Notes: generated from the letters alone by a model not told the origin. DNA of 64,000 nucleotides from Dissulfuribacter thermophilus (GCF_001687335.1 NZ_MAGO01000005.1:147740-211739); one strand, 5' to 3'; positions 50,560 to 59,532 are shown, counted from the stretch's first letter. Made by a program: numbers and translations.

Positions 50560-51828
50560 CTACTCCAAATCTTTTAAGGTCTCTCCGTCATTTAGTCTTT
50601 TACCGTATTTTTGCCACTCTGCTTCCTGAATTCCTGGAAAGACGATACAGTTTGTCCCCACTATTGCACCGTCTGGAATGTGGGCGCCTTTTCCCACAAG
50701 GGTTATACCAGAAGATAGATGCTTGGGGTAGAGGTGGTTCGCAACGTGAATATCACCATCTCCAACACTAGATTCCTTTCCAAAATAGACCTCCTTGTCC
50801 GAAACCACCCTCTTTAATATTGCCCCCTGACCTATCCTCGTGTCGTGCATTATCACACTTTTTTCCACAACTGCGCCTGATTCTACCACTACTCCTGGAC
50901 TGAGGATGGAGTCTCTAACTACTCCCCTTATAGTGCATCCAGGACTTATCACAGAATTTTCTACCTGTGCCTCTGATGCGAGCATGGTTGGAGGTCTGTC
51001 TCCAAGCCTCTCTTCCTCCTCCCAGTTGGTTGTTATGCCCCACCCTTCAGGATCTAGGCCAGAGTTTGGACGCACCATGTCCATATTCGCATCCCAAAAG
51101 GCCTTTACTGTACCAACATCTCGCCAATAACCTGTAAAGGTATAGGAATAAAGCTCTCCGTCTTTCATAGCCCTGGGGAGGATGTTATATCCAAAATCTT
51201 CTTCTTTAGTAGATGTGAGGGCTTGGACAAGGTATTCTGTATCAAAGACATATATTCCAAGGGAGGCGAGATTGCTCCTTGCCTTCTCGGGCTTTTCCTC
51301 CCAGTCAACTACCCTACCTGATGAATCCACAATCCCTATCCCGAACTGACTCGTCTCTTCCCAGGGAACCGGCATCATGGCAACAGTAACCTTCGCACCA
51401 CTTTTTCTGTGAGACTCTACCATTGCCCTGTAGTCCATGTGATAGACGTGATCACCAGAGAGGATGAGCACCTCTTTTGAGGCCCTGTTAGTAATAAAGT
51501 CTAGATTCTGCCTTACAGCATCTGCTGTGCCCTTATACCAGTCCGAGTCCTTTTCGCCAGTTCGTGGGGGGAGGATCTTTACACACCTTGTCCGTCCAAT
51601 AAAGTCCCAGGCATGGCCTGTGCCTATGTGGCTCATGAGGGACAGGGGCTTATATTGAGTTAGCACCGCCACCTTCAAAAGCCCTGAATTCATGGCATTT
51701 GAAAGAGCGAAATCTATGATTCTGTAAATACCCCCAAAGGGCACAGCAGGCTTAGCCCTCTTTTTAACGAGGATGTTAAGCCTGCTTCCAATGCCACCAG
51801 CGAGTATGAATGCAAGTGTATCCCTCAT
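50560..51828 (-). CDS. glgC: Glucose-1-phosphate adenylyltransferase (ADP-glucose pyrophosphorylase)
   Basis: Makes ADP-glucose for glycogen synthesis, 422 residues. N-terminal nucleotidyltransferase loop ([25 protein letters not shown]), conserved YKGTADAV and [10 protein letters not shown], then a left-handed beta-helix at the C-terminus with hexapeptide turns. The effector-binding Arg/Lys residues were not checked. Co-oriented with and 5 bases from glyQ. Confidence 0.93.
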   Translation of the reverse strand: MRDTLAFILAGGIGSRLNILVKKRAKPAVPFGGIYRIIDFALSNAMNSGLLKVAVLTQYKPLSLMSHIGTGHAWDFIGRTRCVKILPPRTGEKDSDWYKGTADAVRQNLDFITNRASKEVLILSGDHVYHMDYRAMVESHRKSGAKVTVAMMPVPWEETSQFGIGIVDSSGRVVDWEEKPEKARSNLASLGIYVFDTEYLVQALTSTKEEDFGYNILPRAMKDGELYSYTFTGYWRDVGTVKAFWDANMDMVRPNSGLDPEGWGITTNWEEEERLGDRPPTMLASEAQVENSVISPGCTIRGVVRDSILSPGVVVESGAVVEKSVIMHDTRIGQGAILKRVVSDKEVYFGKESSVGDGDIHVANHLYPKHLSSGITLVGKGAHIPDGAIVGTNCIVFPGIQEAEWQKYGKRLNDGETLKDLE

Positions 51829-51903
51829 ACTCGCTTATCTTTAGCAGATTATTTAGAAAAATACAAATGTCATTGATTAATTAAAAGAATTACAGTCCTA
51901 TTC

Positions 51904-52560
51904 TTAACGCATGGGCTCAATGTAGATCTCCACCCTTCTGTTCAGTTGTCTTCCATAGGATGTATCATTACTTGCCTTTGGTCTTGACTCGCCATATCCA
52001 ATTGCAGTTATCCTTGACGGAGAGACCCCCTTGGCAATAAGTAAATCCCTAACTGCCTCTGCCCTCCTTTGGGAGAGCCTCAGGTTGTATTCCTCGCTGC
52101 CAACATTATCTGTGTGGCCCTCAATCCTGATCTTAGTGTCTGGATACTCCCGTAGTATGCGGGCAAGCCTATCAATCTCAGGGTAGGCCCCTGGTTTCAC
52201 TACACTTGAATTAAAATCAAACAGCACATCGCCGCGATATGTGACTTCAAGCACATTTTGTATCCTAGACACCGTAGCTGCATTTGATCCTGCCATAGCA
52301 GCCCTTAAAGCTGCCTCCTGCTGATCCATGTACCGACCAATAGCGGCACCGGAAAGCCCACCAATTGCAGCACCTATTGCTGCCCCTTCCAGCGTTGCCT
52401 TGGTGTCATGGCCAATGGCCTGCCCCACTATAGCACCTGCAGCAGCACCAATGGCTGAACCATATACTGCCCCCTTCTGGGTCTTGGTCTGGGGGGGAGC
52501 ACAAGAAGTAAGAGTCCATGAAAAGGCGAGCACCAATAAATACAAGGCTATTTTCCTCAT
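51904..52560 (-). CDS. OmpA-family lipoprotein with glycine-zipper region
   Basis: 218 residues. Lipoprotein signal peptide with lipobox LTSC at about residue 20; then a Gly/Ala-rich zipper (YGSAIGAAAGAIVGQ, AIGAAIGGLSGAAIG); then a C-terminal OmpA-like peptidoglycan-binding domain (VLFDFNSSVVKPGAYPEI, RIEGHTDN, NLRLSQRRAEAVRDLL, NRRVEI). It probably ties the outer membrane to the cell wall. A palindrome (52695-52710) lies 135 bases upstream. Confidence 0.9.
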   Translation of the reverse strand: MRKIALYLLVLAFSWTLTSCAPPQTKTQKGAVYGSAIGAAAGAIVGQAIGHDTKATLEGAAIGAAIGGLSGAAIGRYMDQQEAALRAAMAGSNAATVSRIQNVLEVTYRGDVLFDFNSSVVKPGAYPEIDRLARILREYPDTKIRIEGHTDNVGSEEYNLRLSQRRAEAVRDLLIAKGVSPSRITAIGYGESRPKASNDTSYGRQLNRRVEIYIEPMR

Positions 52561-52694
52561 TAGAACCTCCTTTTTTATCTTTTTACATTAAAACGATGCA
52601 GCCATCGTGCCAAAATTTTAGAGTCATAATGTATTGTAATAAAAAAAAATTTATATCCACCCCAACTCAAAAGATTCGAAAAAAATGTAACTAG

Positions 52695-52710
52695 TCGACA
52701 AATTTGTCGA
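52695..52710. promoter_or_regulatory. Perfect 16-base palindrome upstream of the OmpA-type lipoprotein gene
   Basis: TCGACAAATTTGTCGA is perfectly self-complementary. It sits 135 bases upstream of the lipoprotein start and just after the terminator of the next reverse gene. It could be an operator for an unidentified repressor. Confidence 0.4.
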
Positions 52711-52715
52711 ATCAC

Positions 52716-52746
52716 TGAAAAGGGGGCCCTCAGCCCCCCTTTTCTA
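52716..52746 (-). terminator. Rho-independent terminator for the reverse gene run ending at 52758
   Basis: On the reverse strand a GC-rich hairpin (GGGGG-C ... GGCCCCC) with a TTTTT run lies about 12 bases after the stop of the 52758-53258 gene. Flanking A and T runs suggest some bidirectional action. Confidence 0.75.
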
Positions 52747-52757
52747 TTCCGTAATTT

Positions 52758-53258
52758 TTAGCAACCTTCTACCACCATACGTTTTACTCTAGTCTTGAGG
52801 ATGACTCTATCTCCTACATCAATCTTTTCAAAAACAGATCTTTCAGGTTCTATGATCATGTGCTTACCTGTTCCATCCTCTATCCAAAAGATGAGTTCTT
52901 CTGAGGCATCAACTCCCTCAAACATGGCTTTTCCACTAAATCTAGGCCTGAAACATCTTATCCTTCCAACTGCCTTTGTACGTTTTTGCCCTTTAAATTT
53001 TAAAATAACCATGGTGCCCACTTTGTCTATTGTTTTATCCCCAAATACCAATATCACTTTTTTCCTTGTCCCTGGCTTTGCACAAGGAATTCCTTTGGGA
53101 GTATGCCCCTTCACCACCCTAATGATCTCACAGGGACCATATTGGCCCCTCACCTTGACTATGCCCTTTAATCCACTGGCATGACCAGGGGTGTACAATG
53201 ATATCAGCAGGGCCAGGGCGACTACGAAAGATGCTACATATTTTGTAGTAATTTTCAT
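52758..53258 (-). CDS. Secreted protein of unknown function with four cysteines
   Basis: 166 residues. Signal peptide (hydrophobic FVVALALLISLY, GHAS cleavage region) then a basic, beta-rich soluble domain with cysteines in YGPCEII, IPCAKPG, IRCFRP and the last residue of VVEGC. No haem or FeS motif. It lies 12 bases after the three-haem cytochrome and probably shares its transcript. I do not recognise a family; it may be a periplasmic partner of the cytochrome (inference). Confidence 0.65.
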   Translation of the reverse strand: MKITTKYVASFVVALALLISLYTPGHASGLKGIVKVRGQYGPCEIIRVVKGHTPKGIPCAKPGTRKKVILVFGDKTIDKVGTMVILKFKGQKRTKAVGRIRCFRPRFSGKAMFEGVDASEELIFWIEDGTGKHMIIEPERSVFEKIDVGDRVILKTRVKRMVVEGC

Positions 53259-53270
53259 GACTATTACCTC

Positions 53271-53747
53271 CTATCCGCCTAGTGTTTTTTTTGCATGACA
53301 GCCCCTGCAAGAGGTGGGGCCAGTTTCTTTTCCATCCCTTTTCATAGCCTTATGGCATCCAGCGCAGGTCTCATGATAAAATTTCTTGAACTTTTTAGGC
53401 CCTCCTACACTGGAAAAGGCATCTTCAAGTCCTTTACAGGCATCTGAGCCCATGATCGCCTTTTCATCCGATGCCCCAACGTGGCAAGCAACACAGGTAA
53501 AGTCATCCTTATAAGGCCTTGGAGAATACTTTGAATTTCCCTTGAGGTAGTTAAGGGCGTGATCTCTATGGCTAAAGCCATTCACTGCTTTCAAGTCCTT
53601 TGGGAGCCCCTTAATCCTCTGACACCTGGCCTGAACATTGATATCTATGGTCTCAGGGATGTCTTTTGCAGTTACAGGGTGACTAGTCATAAACACCGCT
53701 GAAACCGTAATTCCAGCCAGTGTAAGAATTGTTTTTTTGAGTTTCAT
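53271..53747 (-). CDS. Small periplasmic three-haem cytochrome (c3/c7-like)
   Basis: 158 residues from ATG 53747 (GTG 53753 is an alternative), with a signal peptide (AGITVSAVFMTSHPVTA). Three CXXCH motifs (CVACH, CAGCH, CRGCH) sit in the last 75 residues, with FSHRDHALNYL and FYHETCAGCH giving axial His as in cytochrome c3/c7. The standard c3 has four haems; one is absent here. Role: soluble periplasmic electron carrier. AAAGGAG precedes the ATG. Divergent from the XRE gene. Confidence 0.82.
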   Translation of the reverse strand: MKLKKTILTLAGITVSAVFMTSHPVTAKDIPETIDINVQARCQRIKGLPKDLKAVNGFSHRDHALNYLKGNSKYSPRPYKDDFTCVACHVGASDEKAIMGSDACKGLEDAFSSVGGPKKFKKFYHETCAGCHKAMKRDGKETGPTSCRGCHAKKTLGG

Positions 53748-53942
53748 GATCACTCACTCTCCTTTCAGTTATTTTTTGTCAGGCAGCTGCCTTTCATGCC
53801 TCCAAGGTATGGCCAGTGGAGCTAGGCGAATAGGGGATATCTACCTATATCATTGGGTATTCAGGGCCATGTCGGGTCGATGTAGGGCAAAAAAATTGTG
53901 TGATTTACTCAGTAAGCGGGTTTTGGTAAGATTTACCCCATC

Positions 53943-54890
53943 ATGAAAAACGAAAAGCTGGGTTCTAAATCAGTAGTAAAAATTGATGGAAGGCGCATTA
54001 AAGAGATCAGAGAAGCCAAGGGCCTAACCCAGCTCTATGTGGCGACATTCGTTGGGGTCACAACAGATACCATTTCAAGATGGGAGAACCGAAAATACCC
54101 CAGAATAAAAAGAGAAAATGCTCAAAAACTCGCAGAGGCCCTTGAAGTATCATTAGAAGAAATTTTAGAAGATGAGCCTGATAGTACAGAACCCAAAAAA
54201 ATTCAACCGAATTCAACAGACAATGGAAGCACCTCTAAAAGACAAATAGCAATTTTATTGGTAATCTTTTTTCTCTTCGGAGCCTCCTACCTATTATTTA
54301 AATGGCTCTATCCCAGAGAGACCAGGATTATAGTTTTTGCTCAACGAAGCCTTCCTACTCAAGTTGCCCCGGGATCTCGATTTCCAGTAATCATCACCGT
54401 AAAAAAGCCAGTGGAAGGCAAGTCTTCGATCTTGATAAGAGAAACCATACCCCGCACCTGTGAACTTGTGGGTTATTTTCCCAAGGCATCTGCCATGAGC
54501 ACTGATAAGAACATGATCCAGTGGATATTTCCCATTTCAGAAAAAGGCCTTGAACTCATATACGTCTTGAGGCTTTCTGCCAATGGCAAAATGGACAAGC
54601 CCCTAAGATTCAAAGGAATTGTAATACCCAAAGGAAGACACAGGACTGGTTTACCCATAGGCGGAGACACATCGGCAAAAATAGGCCCATATCATTGGGC
54701 AGACAAAGATGCCAACGGCGTTATAGATGACCAGGAAATTCTCGATGCCTTTGACAGACTCGGCTCCATAAAAGAACTTGAGGGAGAACTTCATAACCTT
54801 GAAGCTCTTTGGGCAGGAGGTACATATACCTGGGACAAAGAGGGCATGAAGTTTGTTGCCCAAAAAGGGGATAAAGATGTTAAAGAATGA
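53943..54890 (+). CDS. Membrane-anchored XRE-type HTH protein with extracytoplasmic EF-hand region
   Basis: 315 residues. Residues 12-75 are an XRE/Cro helix-turn-helix (IKEIREAKGLTQ, TTDTISRWEN). A single membrane helix (101-121) follows a polar linker. The 195-residue outer part is beta-rich (125-230, Ig-like look) and ends with a canonical EF-hand calcium loop DKDANGVIDDQE (254-265). The topology suggests direct signalling from periplasm to DNA, as in one-component membrane regulators. Function not known. The next gene starts inside its 3' end. Confidence 0.75.
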   Translation: MKNEKLGSKSVVKIDGRRIKEIREAKGLTQLYVATFVGVTTDTISRWENRKYPRIKRENAQKLAEALEVSLEEILEDEPDSTEPKKIQPNSTDNGSTSKRQIAILLVIFFLFGASYLLFKWLYPRETRIIVFAQRSLPTQVAPGSRFPVIITVKKPVEGKSSILIRETIPRTCELVGYFPKASAMSTDKNMIQWIFPISEKGLELIYVLRLSANGKMDKPLRFKGIVIPKGRHRTGLPIGGDTSAKIGPYHWADKDANGVIDDQEILDAFDRLGSIKELEGELHNLEALWAGGTYTWDKEGMKFVAQKGDKDVKE

Positions 54891-55293
54891 TTCGTCGAAA
54901 ACAGTATGCACCATACTTACTATGCTCATTTTTATTTTTTTAGGCCAGGGGATGAGAATCGCTCTTGGGGCACAGCAGTCCCCCCCCTTGGATCTCGAAT
55001 TTTACACCTCCATAGATGGGACTGTTACCTTCTTACTAACTTTAAAAGATCCCAGTATAAAGGGCGTAATTTTAAAGGTAAGATTCCCTAAAGGGTTAAA
55101 GGTTCTATCTTCACGCCCCCCAATAAAAAGTTTATCAAGAAACCATGCAAAGTGGTTTGTTAACGTCCGAGGCAGAAGGGAGTTAAAATTTGTAGTTAAA
55201 TTTAACCGTTCTGTAAAAAAATCCGAGATTATTGCTGAGGCCCTTTTTAAACAACCTGGCACCATGAAAATGCAAAGGGTGAAGGCACGCTAA
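54877..55293 (+). CDS. Secreted hypothetical protein coupled to the XRE-type gene
   Basis: 138 residues from ATG 54877, overlapping the upstream stop by 14 bases. Signal peptide (TILTMLIFIFLGQGM, ALGAQ cleavage region) and an all-beta domain (LEFYTSIDGTVTFLLTLKD, ELKFVVKFNRS) resembling an Ig-like or cohesin-like fold by hydrophobic pattern only. No cysteines in the mature part. The coupling suggests it acts with the outer domain of the upstream regulator (inference). Confidence 0.6.
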   Translation: MLKNDSSKTVCTILTMLIFIFLGQGMRIALGAQQSPPLDLEFYTSIDGTVTFLLTLKDPSIKGVILKVRFPKGLKVLSSRPPIKSLSRNHAKWFVNVRGRRELKFVVKFNRSVKKSEIIAEALFKQPGTMKMQRVKAR

Positions 55294-55326
55294 AAAAACT
55301 TGATTAAAGACAAGGAGGAGGTTCAC

Positions 55327-55797
55327 ATGACACCAGATGATATGGCAAAAATGGCTACAGAACTTTTTGAAAAGGGATTTCACTGTAGTCAGGCAACCTT
55401 TTACTGTGGTCTAAAAAAACTGGGCATAGAGGATGGAGAGGATACAATCGCAGCCCTTTCCCCTTTTGGCGGAGGTATTGCAAGTACAGGAAATACTTGC
55501 GGTACCATACTTGGTGCCATTGCTGTAATAGGATACCTGTACGGCAAGAAAAGGCCTGAAGACAAAGATGGAAAATTAATGTGGAAGCTTAGCCATAAAC
55601 TTTTCAAGGCATTTGAAGAGATAACAGCTGAATACGGCGGAACAAATTGCAGGGATATCGCTAGAGTGAACTGGAGTGACATGAACGAGGTCAAGAAATT
55701 CAGAACTGATCCACTCAGTAGGAGAAAAGAGTGTTTCAAAGTCATTGAAAAAACAGCAAGAGCCCTTGGGGAGCTATTAGAACAAAATCAACTCTAA
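55327..55797 (+). CDS. C_GCAxxG_C_C family protein
   Basis: 156 residues from ATG 55327, preceded by AAGGAGGAG. Family features: FHCSQATFYCG near the start, GGGIASTGNTCGTILGA in the middle, and TNCRDI later; these cysteines are thought to bind a metal or cluster. No signal peptide here. Members are common in anaerobes, often beside redox or Fe-S genes, and their activity is unsettled. A clear terminator follows. Confidence 0.82.
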   Translation: MTPDDMAKMATELFEKGFHCSQATFYCGLKKLGIEDGEDTIAALSPFGGGIASTGNTCGTILGAIAVIGYLYGKKRPEDKDGKLMWKLSHKLFKAFEEITAEYGGTNCRDIARVNWSDMNEVKKFRTDPLSRRKECFKVIEKTARALGELLEQNQL

Positions 55798-55822
55798 TTA
55801 AAAATCTCGACCTAAAAAATAT

Positions 55823-55854
55823 AAAGGCACCTATGAAATTCATAGGTGCCTTTT
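55823..55854. terminator. Bidirectional rho-independent terminator
   Basis: Near-perfect 12-base stem (55826-55837 with 55839-55850, GGCACCTATGAA and its complement) with A-run before and TTTT after. It ends the forward C_GCAxxG gene and the reverse tRNA-Lys transcript. Confidence 0.85.
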
Positions 55855-55861
55855 GTTTTCC

Positions 55862-55937
55862 TGGTGGGCCGTCAGGGTCTCGAACCCCGAACCTACTGAT
55901 TAAGAGTCAGTTGCTCTACCAATTGAGCTAACGGCCC
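55862..55937 (-). tRNA. tRNA-Lys (CTT), CCA encoded
   Basis: 76 bases on the reverse strand. Acceptor stem GGGCCGT/ACGGCCC, D-arm AGCTCAATTGGTAGAGC, anticodon stem ACTGA/TCAGT with loop CTCTTAA (anticodon CTT), T-arm with GGTTCGAGACC-type loop, and a genomic CCA. All standard positions are present. Confidence 0.95.
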
Positions 55938-56072
55938 TCAAAACTGGGCCTTTGTTTACCACAAATCATGCTATTGTCAAGAACAAACAATATTATGTGT
56001 TACAACTTTTATTTATTGACTACATCGACTTTTGGTGATACGTTTTTCAAAAAAGTATTACGGAGGTCTTAA

Positions 56073-56852
56073 ATGAGTCTTAAAAAGATTTTTTTTCTTT
56101 CAATTGTCTCTATAATACTCTCGAGTACAACATCTTTTGCTCACTTTGGACTCATTCTACCCTCAGATGACATTATTGAAGGTCAGTCCAACCAAAAATT
56201 AGACATCATTGCAGCATTCTGCCATCCTTTTGAACAACTTGGAATGGAACTTGTAAAACCACAAAAATTTGGAGTAATAATCAACGGCAAGAATCAGGAT
56301 CTTACCTCTTCACTTCGTAAAACGAAATACTTGGGTCATACGGCTTGGAATATAAACTATCCCATTAAGCGGCCAGGAGACCACATATTTTATATGATTC
56401 CAACTCCCTACTGGGAAGAAACCGAGGGGAAATACATTCAACATATAACAAAAGTCATAGTAAATGCATATGGGCTCGAAGACTCATGGGATAAACCCCA
56501 AGGGCTACCAGCAGAAATCGTCCCCCTCACAAGACCATACGGCCTTTGGACCGGAAACTTATTTTGTGGTAAAGTGTATTATTCTGGAAAACCCGCTGCT
56601 CATGTCCAGGTAGAAGTAGAATACTTAAACAATGCAAAGCCAAAGGTCCGGTCTCCCAAAGATGCCTATATCACCCAGGTAGTCTTAACAAACGCAGATG
56701 GAGAATTCTGCTATAGCGTACCTCGTGCAGGTTGGTGGGGATTTTCCGCACTTCATGAAATTGAGGCTGCATCCGAAAGAAACGGACACCCTGTTCCACT
56801 TGAAATCGGGGCGGTAATGTGGATTAAAGCAAGAGATATGAAGGGGGAATAA
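56073..56852 (+). CDS. nikK: Nickel ECF transporter accessory protein NikK (DUF4198)
   Basis: 259 residues with signal peptide ending TSFAHF, so His is at the mature N-terminus, and the DUF4198 form seen in NikK of nickel ECF systems (KLDIIAAFCHPF, WTGNLFCGKVYYSGKP). It is thought to be a periplasmic metal-handling subunit. CGGAGGT precedes the ATG. First of nikKMLQO, each gene abutting or overlapping the next. Confidence 0.85.
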   Translation: MSLKKIFFLSIVSIILSSTTSFAHFGLILPSDDIIEGQSNQKLDIIAAFCHPFEQLGMELVKPQKFGVIINGKNQDLTSSLRKTKYLGHTAWNINYPIKRPGDHIFYMIPTPYWEETEGKYIQHITKVIVNAYGLEDSWDKPQGLPAEIVPLTRPYGLWTGNLFCGKVYYSGKPAAHVQVEVEYLNNAKPKVRSPKDAYITQVVLTNADGEFCYSVPRAGWWGFSALHEIEAASERNGHPVPLEIGAVMWIKARDMKGE

Positions 56853-56856
56853 GAAA

Positions 56857-57453
56857 TTGCATATCTCTGAAGGCATCCTTCCAGTATGGACGCTTGTCTC
56901 TGGGGCAGGTCTAACCCTTTCTGGCCTATATGTAGGCTTCAAGCATCTCACCCCCAAAAAGATGCCAGAAACTGCCCTATTTACCGCTGGGTTCTTTGTT
57001 GCCTCATTAATACATGTACCAATAGGGCCAACGAGCTCACATCTTATTTTAAACGGCCTTATAGGAATCATTCTTGGATGGAGGGCAATTCCTGCCATAT
57101 TCATTGCCCTCCTTCTACAAGCAATTCTATTTCAGTTTGGTGGCCTCACTACTATTGGCGTAAACACCGTTTCCATGGGAGTTCCAGCTATTTTATGTCA
57201 CATGATTGTATCTCGTTACATAAATGAACGTAAACCGGGACTGTCTTCTATTATTGGGGCCTTTGGTGCCGCTTTTGCCGTTCTCATGAGTGGGGTACTC
57301 ACAGCTCTTTTCCTGAGCACTGCAGGAGAAGGCTTTTGGCTTGCAGCAAAAATGCTTCTCATAGCCCATGTGCCAGTGGCAATAGCAGAGGCATTTGTAA
57401 CTGGCTTTGCCATAAGGGGACTATTAAAAATCAGGCCAGAGGTGTTTAGATGA
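56857..57453 (+). CDS. nikM: NikM/CbiM-type substrate-binding membrane subunit
   Basis: 198 residues. TTG start (AAGGGGGA upstream) gives M-H-I-S-E-G, where the second-residue His is a metal ligand in NikM/CbiM. The family motif VPIGPTSSHLILNG and FGGLTTIGVNT are present, with about six helices. The specificity subunit for Ni or Co; NikK and NikL neighbours favour nickel. Ends by overlapping nikL by 4 bases. Confidence 0.9.
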   Translation: MHISEGILPVWTLVSGAGLTLSGLYVGFKHLTPKKMPETALFTAGFFVASLIHVPIGPTSSHLILNGLIGIILGWRAIPAIFIALLLQAILFQFGGLTTIGVNTVSMGVPAILCHMIVSRYINERKPGLSSIIGAFGAAFAVLMSGVLTALFLSTAGEGFWLAAKMLLIAHVPVAIAEAFVTGFAIRGLLKIRPEVFR

Positions 57454-58067
57454 GATTTAAAAACTATTTAACTATTTCAATCCTGACTATAGTAGCAATG
57501 TGCCTCTTAAATACTCCATCTTTTGCCCATAGAGTCATTGTCTTTTCTTCATTTGATGGACAAAAGGTAGTGGTGGAGGGCTATCTCCCTGGAGGCACCA
57601 AAGTAAAAGGAGCAAAAGTAGAGGTAAGAGACGAGTCTGGGAAAATTATTGTTCAGGGAAGAACTGATTCAAATGGTGTATTCTCATTCATTCCTAAAAA
57701 GTCAGGGGGGTATTTCATTACTCTCAATGCAGGTTTAGGACACCTGGCAAAAACAAGTATTGACATTAAAAAGGCTTCCGCACATACAAGTGCCCAACAA
57801 ATTTCACAAAAAGAAGGTCTAGAGAGCCAATCCCAACTTTCAGTACCTAATGATAAACAAGATACAGTGCCCTTAGAAGGGTTAAAACACGATGAAAAAA
57901 TCCGTCAGATCATAAGAGACAGTATAAGTCCCCTTGCACAAGAGATCATCGCCTTGAGAAAGGCGCAAGAAAAAGTCCGAATTAGAGACATAATCGGTGG
58001 CATTGGTTATATATTGGGACTCTTTGGTATAGTAGCTCTTATAAAGAGTAGGAGGCAAGGCACTTGA
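57450..58067 (+). CDS. nikL: NikL-type periplasmic subunit of the nickel ECF transporter
   Basis: 205 residues. Signal peptide ending FAHRV with His at the mature N-terminus, a carboxypeptidase-regulatory-like beta domain (VEVRDESGKIIVQGRTDSNG) and a C-terminal membrane helix (IIGGIGYILGLFGIVALI). This matches the NikL architecture found next to NikM/NikQ. Between them are a polar linker and a helical region. Overlaps nikM and nikQ by 4 bases each. Confidence 0.85.
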   Translation: MRFKNYLTISILTIVAMCLLNTPSFAHRVIVFSSFDGQKVVVEGYLPGGTKVKGAKVEVRDESGKIIVQGRTDSNGVFSFIPKKSGGYFITLNAGLGHLAKTSIDIKKASAHTSAQQISQKEGLESQSQLSVPNDKQDTVPLEGLKHDEKIRQIIRDSISPLAQEIIALRKAQEKVRIRDIIGGIGYILGLFGIVALIKSRRQGT

Positions 58068-58828
58068 GCTGTGAACACTTTTCCAATGGGAGATCCTTCT
58101 TTCATAGGTGTGATCCAAGGGTCAAGCTTTTATGCCTGCTCGTGGGTTCTTGGATAATAGCCGCCCTTGAAACACTTGAATTCCAGGTTGCCTGCTTATT
58201 ATTGAGCTCGGCTTTCATGTTTGCTGCAAAGCTACCATTAAAAGAGACTGGCTTGCGTATCCTTATAGTCAATACCTTTTGCCTCTTCATTTGGCTTACA
58301 GTGCCTCTGACAACGAGTGGTATCCCATTGTTCCATATAATAGGTCCCTATTTTGTCACTGAAGAAGGGGTAATAACTGCCCTTTCTATTACCCTTAAGT
58401 CTAACGCAATACTATTTCTGTCTCTTTCCCTTTTGAGCACTTCTAAAATTACAGACCTTACCCACGCACTGAGTCACCTCAAGTGTCCATCCCCACTAGT
58501 ACAACTATTCTATTTCACTTGGCGATATATTCACGTCATTTCCGAAGAGGCCAAGAAGATAAATGAGGCCATGAAATTGAGGGGTTTTAGCCTTTCAACG
58601 AACTTAAGCACGTATAAATACATAGGAAACTATATTAGTGCTATTTTTTTAAAGAGTTATGACACGGGCATTCAGGTCCAAAGAGCAATGGAACTCCGAG
58701 GCTTTGACGGCACATTTTGGCTGATACATCATTTTAACTTGAAAAGGTCGGATATCGTCTTTTTCACGACCACTATATCTGCTATCATGCTAATTTTTAT
58801 AGGAGATCATTTTATATTGAGCAAATGA
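58064..58828 (+). CDS. nikQ: ECF transporter transmembrane (T) component NikQ/CbiQ
   Basis: 254 residues with about six helices. TTG start 8 bases after AGGAGG and overlapping the previous stop. Contains the ATPase-coupling AxR-type motifs (EAMKLRGF and RAMELRGF) typical of CbiQ T-components. Connects the ATPase to the substrate subunit. Overlaps nikO by 4 bases. Confidence 0.92.
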   Translation: MSCEHFSNGRSFFHRCDPRVKLLCLLVGSWIIAALETLEFQVACLLLSSAFMFAAKLPLKETGLRILIVNTFCLFIWLTVPLTTSGIPLFHIIGPYFVTEEGVITALSITLKSNAILFLSLSLLSTSKITDLTHALSHLKCPSPLVQLFYFTWRYIHVISEEAKKINEAMKLRGFSLSTNLSTYKYIGNYISAIFLKSYDTGIQVQRAMELRGFDGTFWLIHHFNLKRSDIVFFTTTISAIMLIFIGDHFILSK

Positions 58829-59532
58829 ATAGGCTAATAGAACTAAAAGATATATATTTTGCATACTCTAATGGGGAGTCTATATTTCAGGGCCTAGATT
58901 TCACTTTAAACGAAGGAGAAAGAATCCTCCTAAAAGGTCCAAATGGGGCTGGCAAAACTACCTTATTTAATTTGATCCTTGGACTCTTGACCCCCCAAAA
59001 GGGAAAAGTCATTTTATTTGGCAAACAATGTGTAAAGGATAAGGACTTTAAAGTCCCGAGACAAAAAATTGGATTCCTCTTCCAAGATTCAGACCACCAA
59101 CTATTTTGTCCTACTGTTCTAGAAGATGTCTGTTTTGGGCCCCTCAACCAGGGATTGAACTCAACAGATGCTATAAAAAAGGCTGAAGAAATACTCTACA
59201 TGCTGGGGGTCTCTCATCTAGCCCATCGACCATCATACAGACTCTCTGGTGGAGAAAAACGTCTGGTGGCCCTTGCCACCATACTGGTAATGGAACCAGA
59301 TGTCCTATTGTTGGATGAACCGTTTAACGCCCTAGATATGCGGGCAAAAAAACGAATAGAAGAGGTCCTCACAAACATAAAAATACGTGCAATGATACTG
59401 GTGTCCCATTACGAAAAGCTCCCTAAGGGGCTAATCTCAAAGGAGGCCTTTTTAAGGAAAAATGAAATCCTAGTTCAAGATGTAGTCATTAAGGGGAATT
59501 CTATAAAAAAGGTTGTGCCTTTTCCTGGATAG
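58825..59532 (+). CDS. nikO: ECF transporter ATPase NikO/CbiO
   Basis: 235 residues: Walker A GPNGAGKTT, Q-loop (LFQDSDHQLF), signature LSGGEKRLVALA and Walker B VLLLDEPFNALD, followed by SHY switch His. All ATPase residues are intact. It powers nickel uptake. The C-terminal 19 codons overlap the opposite histidine kinase gene by 58 bases. Confidence 0.92.
   Translation: MNRLIELKDIYFAYSNGESIFQGLDFTLNEGERILLKGPNGAGKTTLFNLILGLLTPQKGKVILFGKQCVKDKDFKVPRQKIGFLFQDSDHQLFCPTVLEDVCFGPLNQGLNSTDAIKKAEEILYMLGVSHLAHRPSYRLSGGEKRLVALATILVMEPDVLLLDEPFNALDMRAKKRIEEVLTNIKIRAMILVSHYEKLPKGLISKEAFLRKNEILVQDVVIKGNSIKKVVPFPG

Noticed and set aside
55997..56003. GTGTTAC as a NikR half-site before nikK
   Set aside because: No second half-site at the expected distance was found; half-sites are too common to call.
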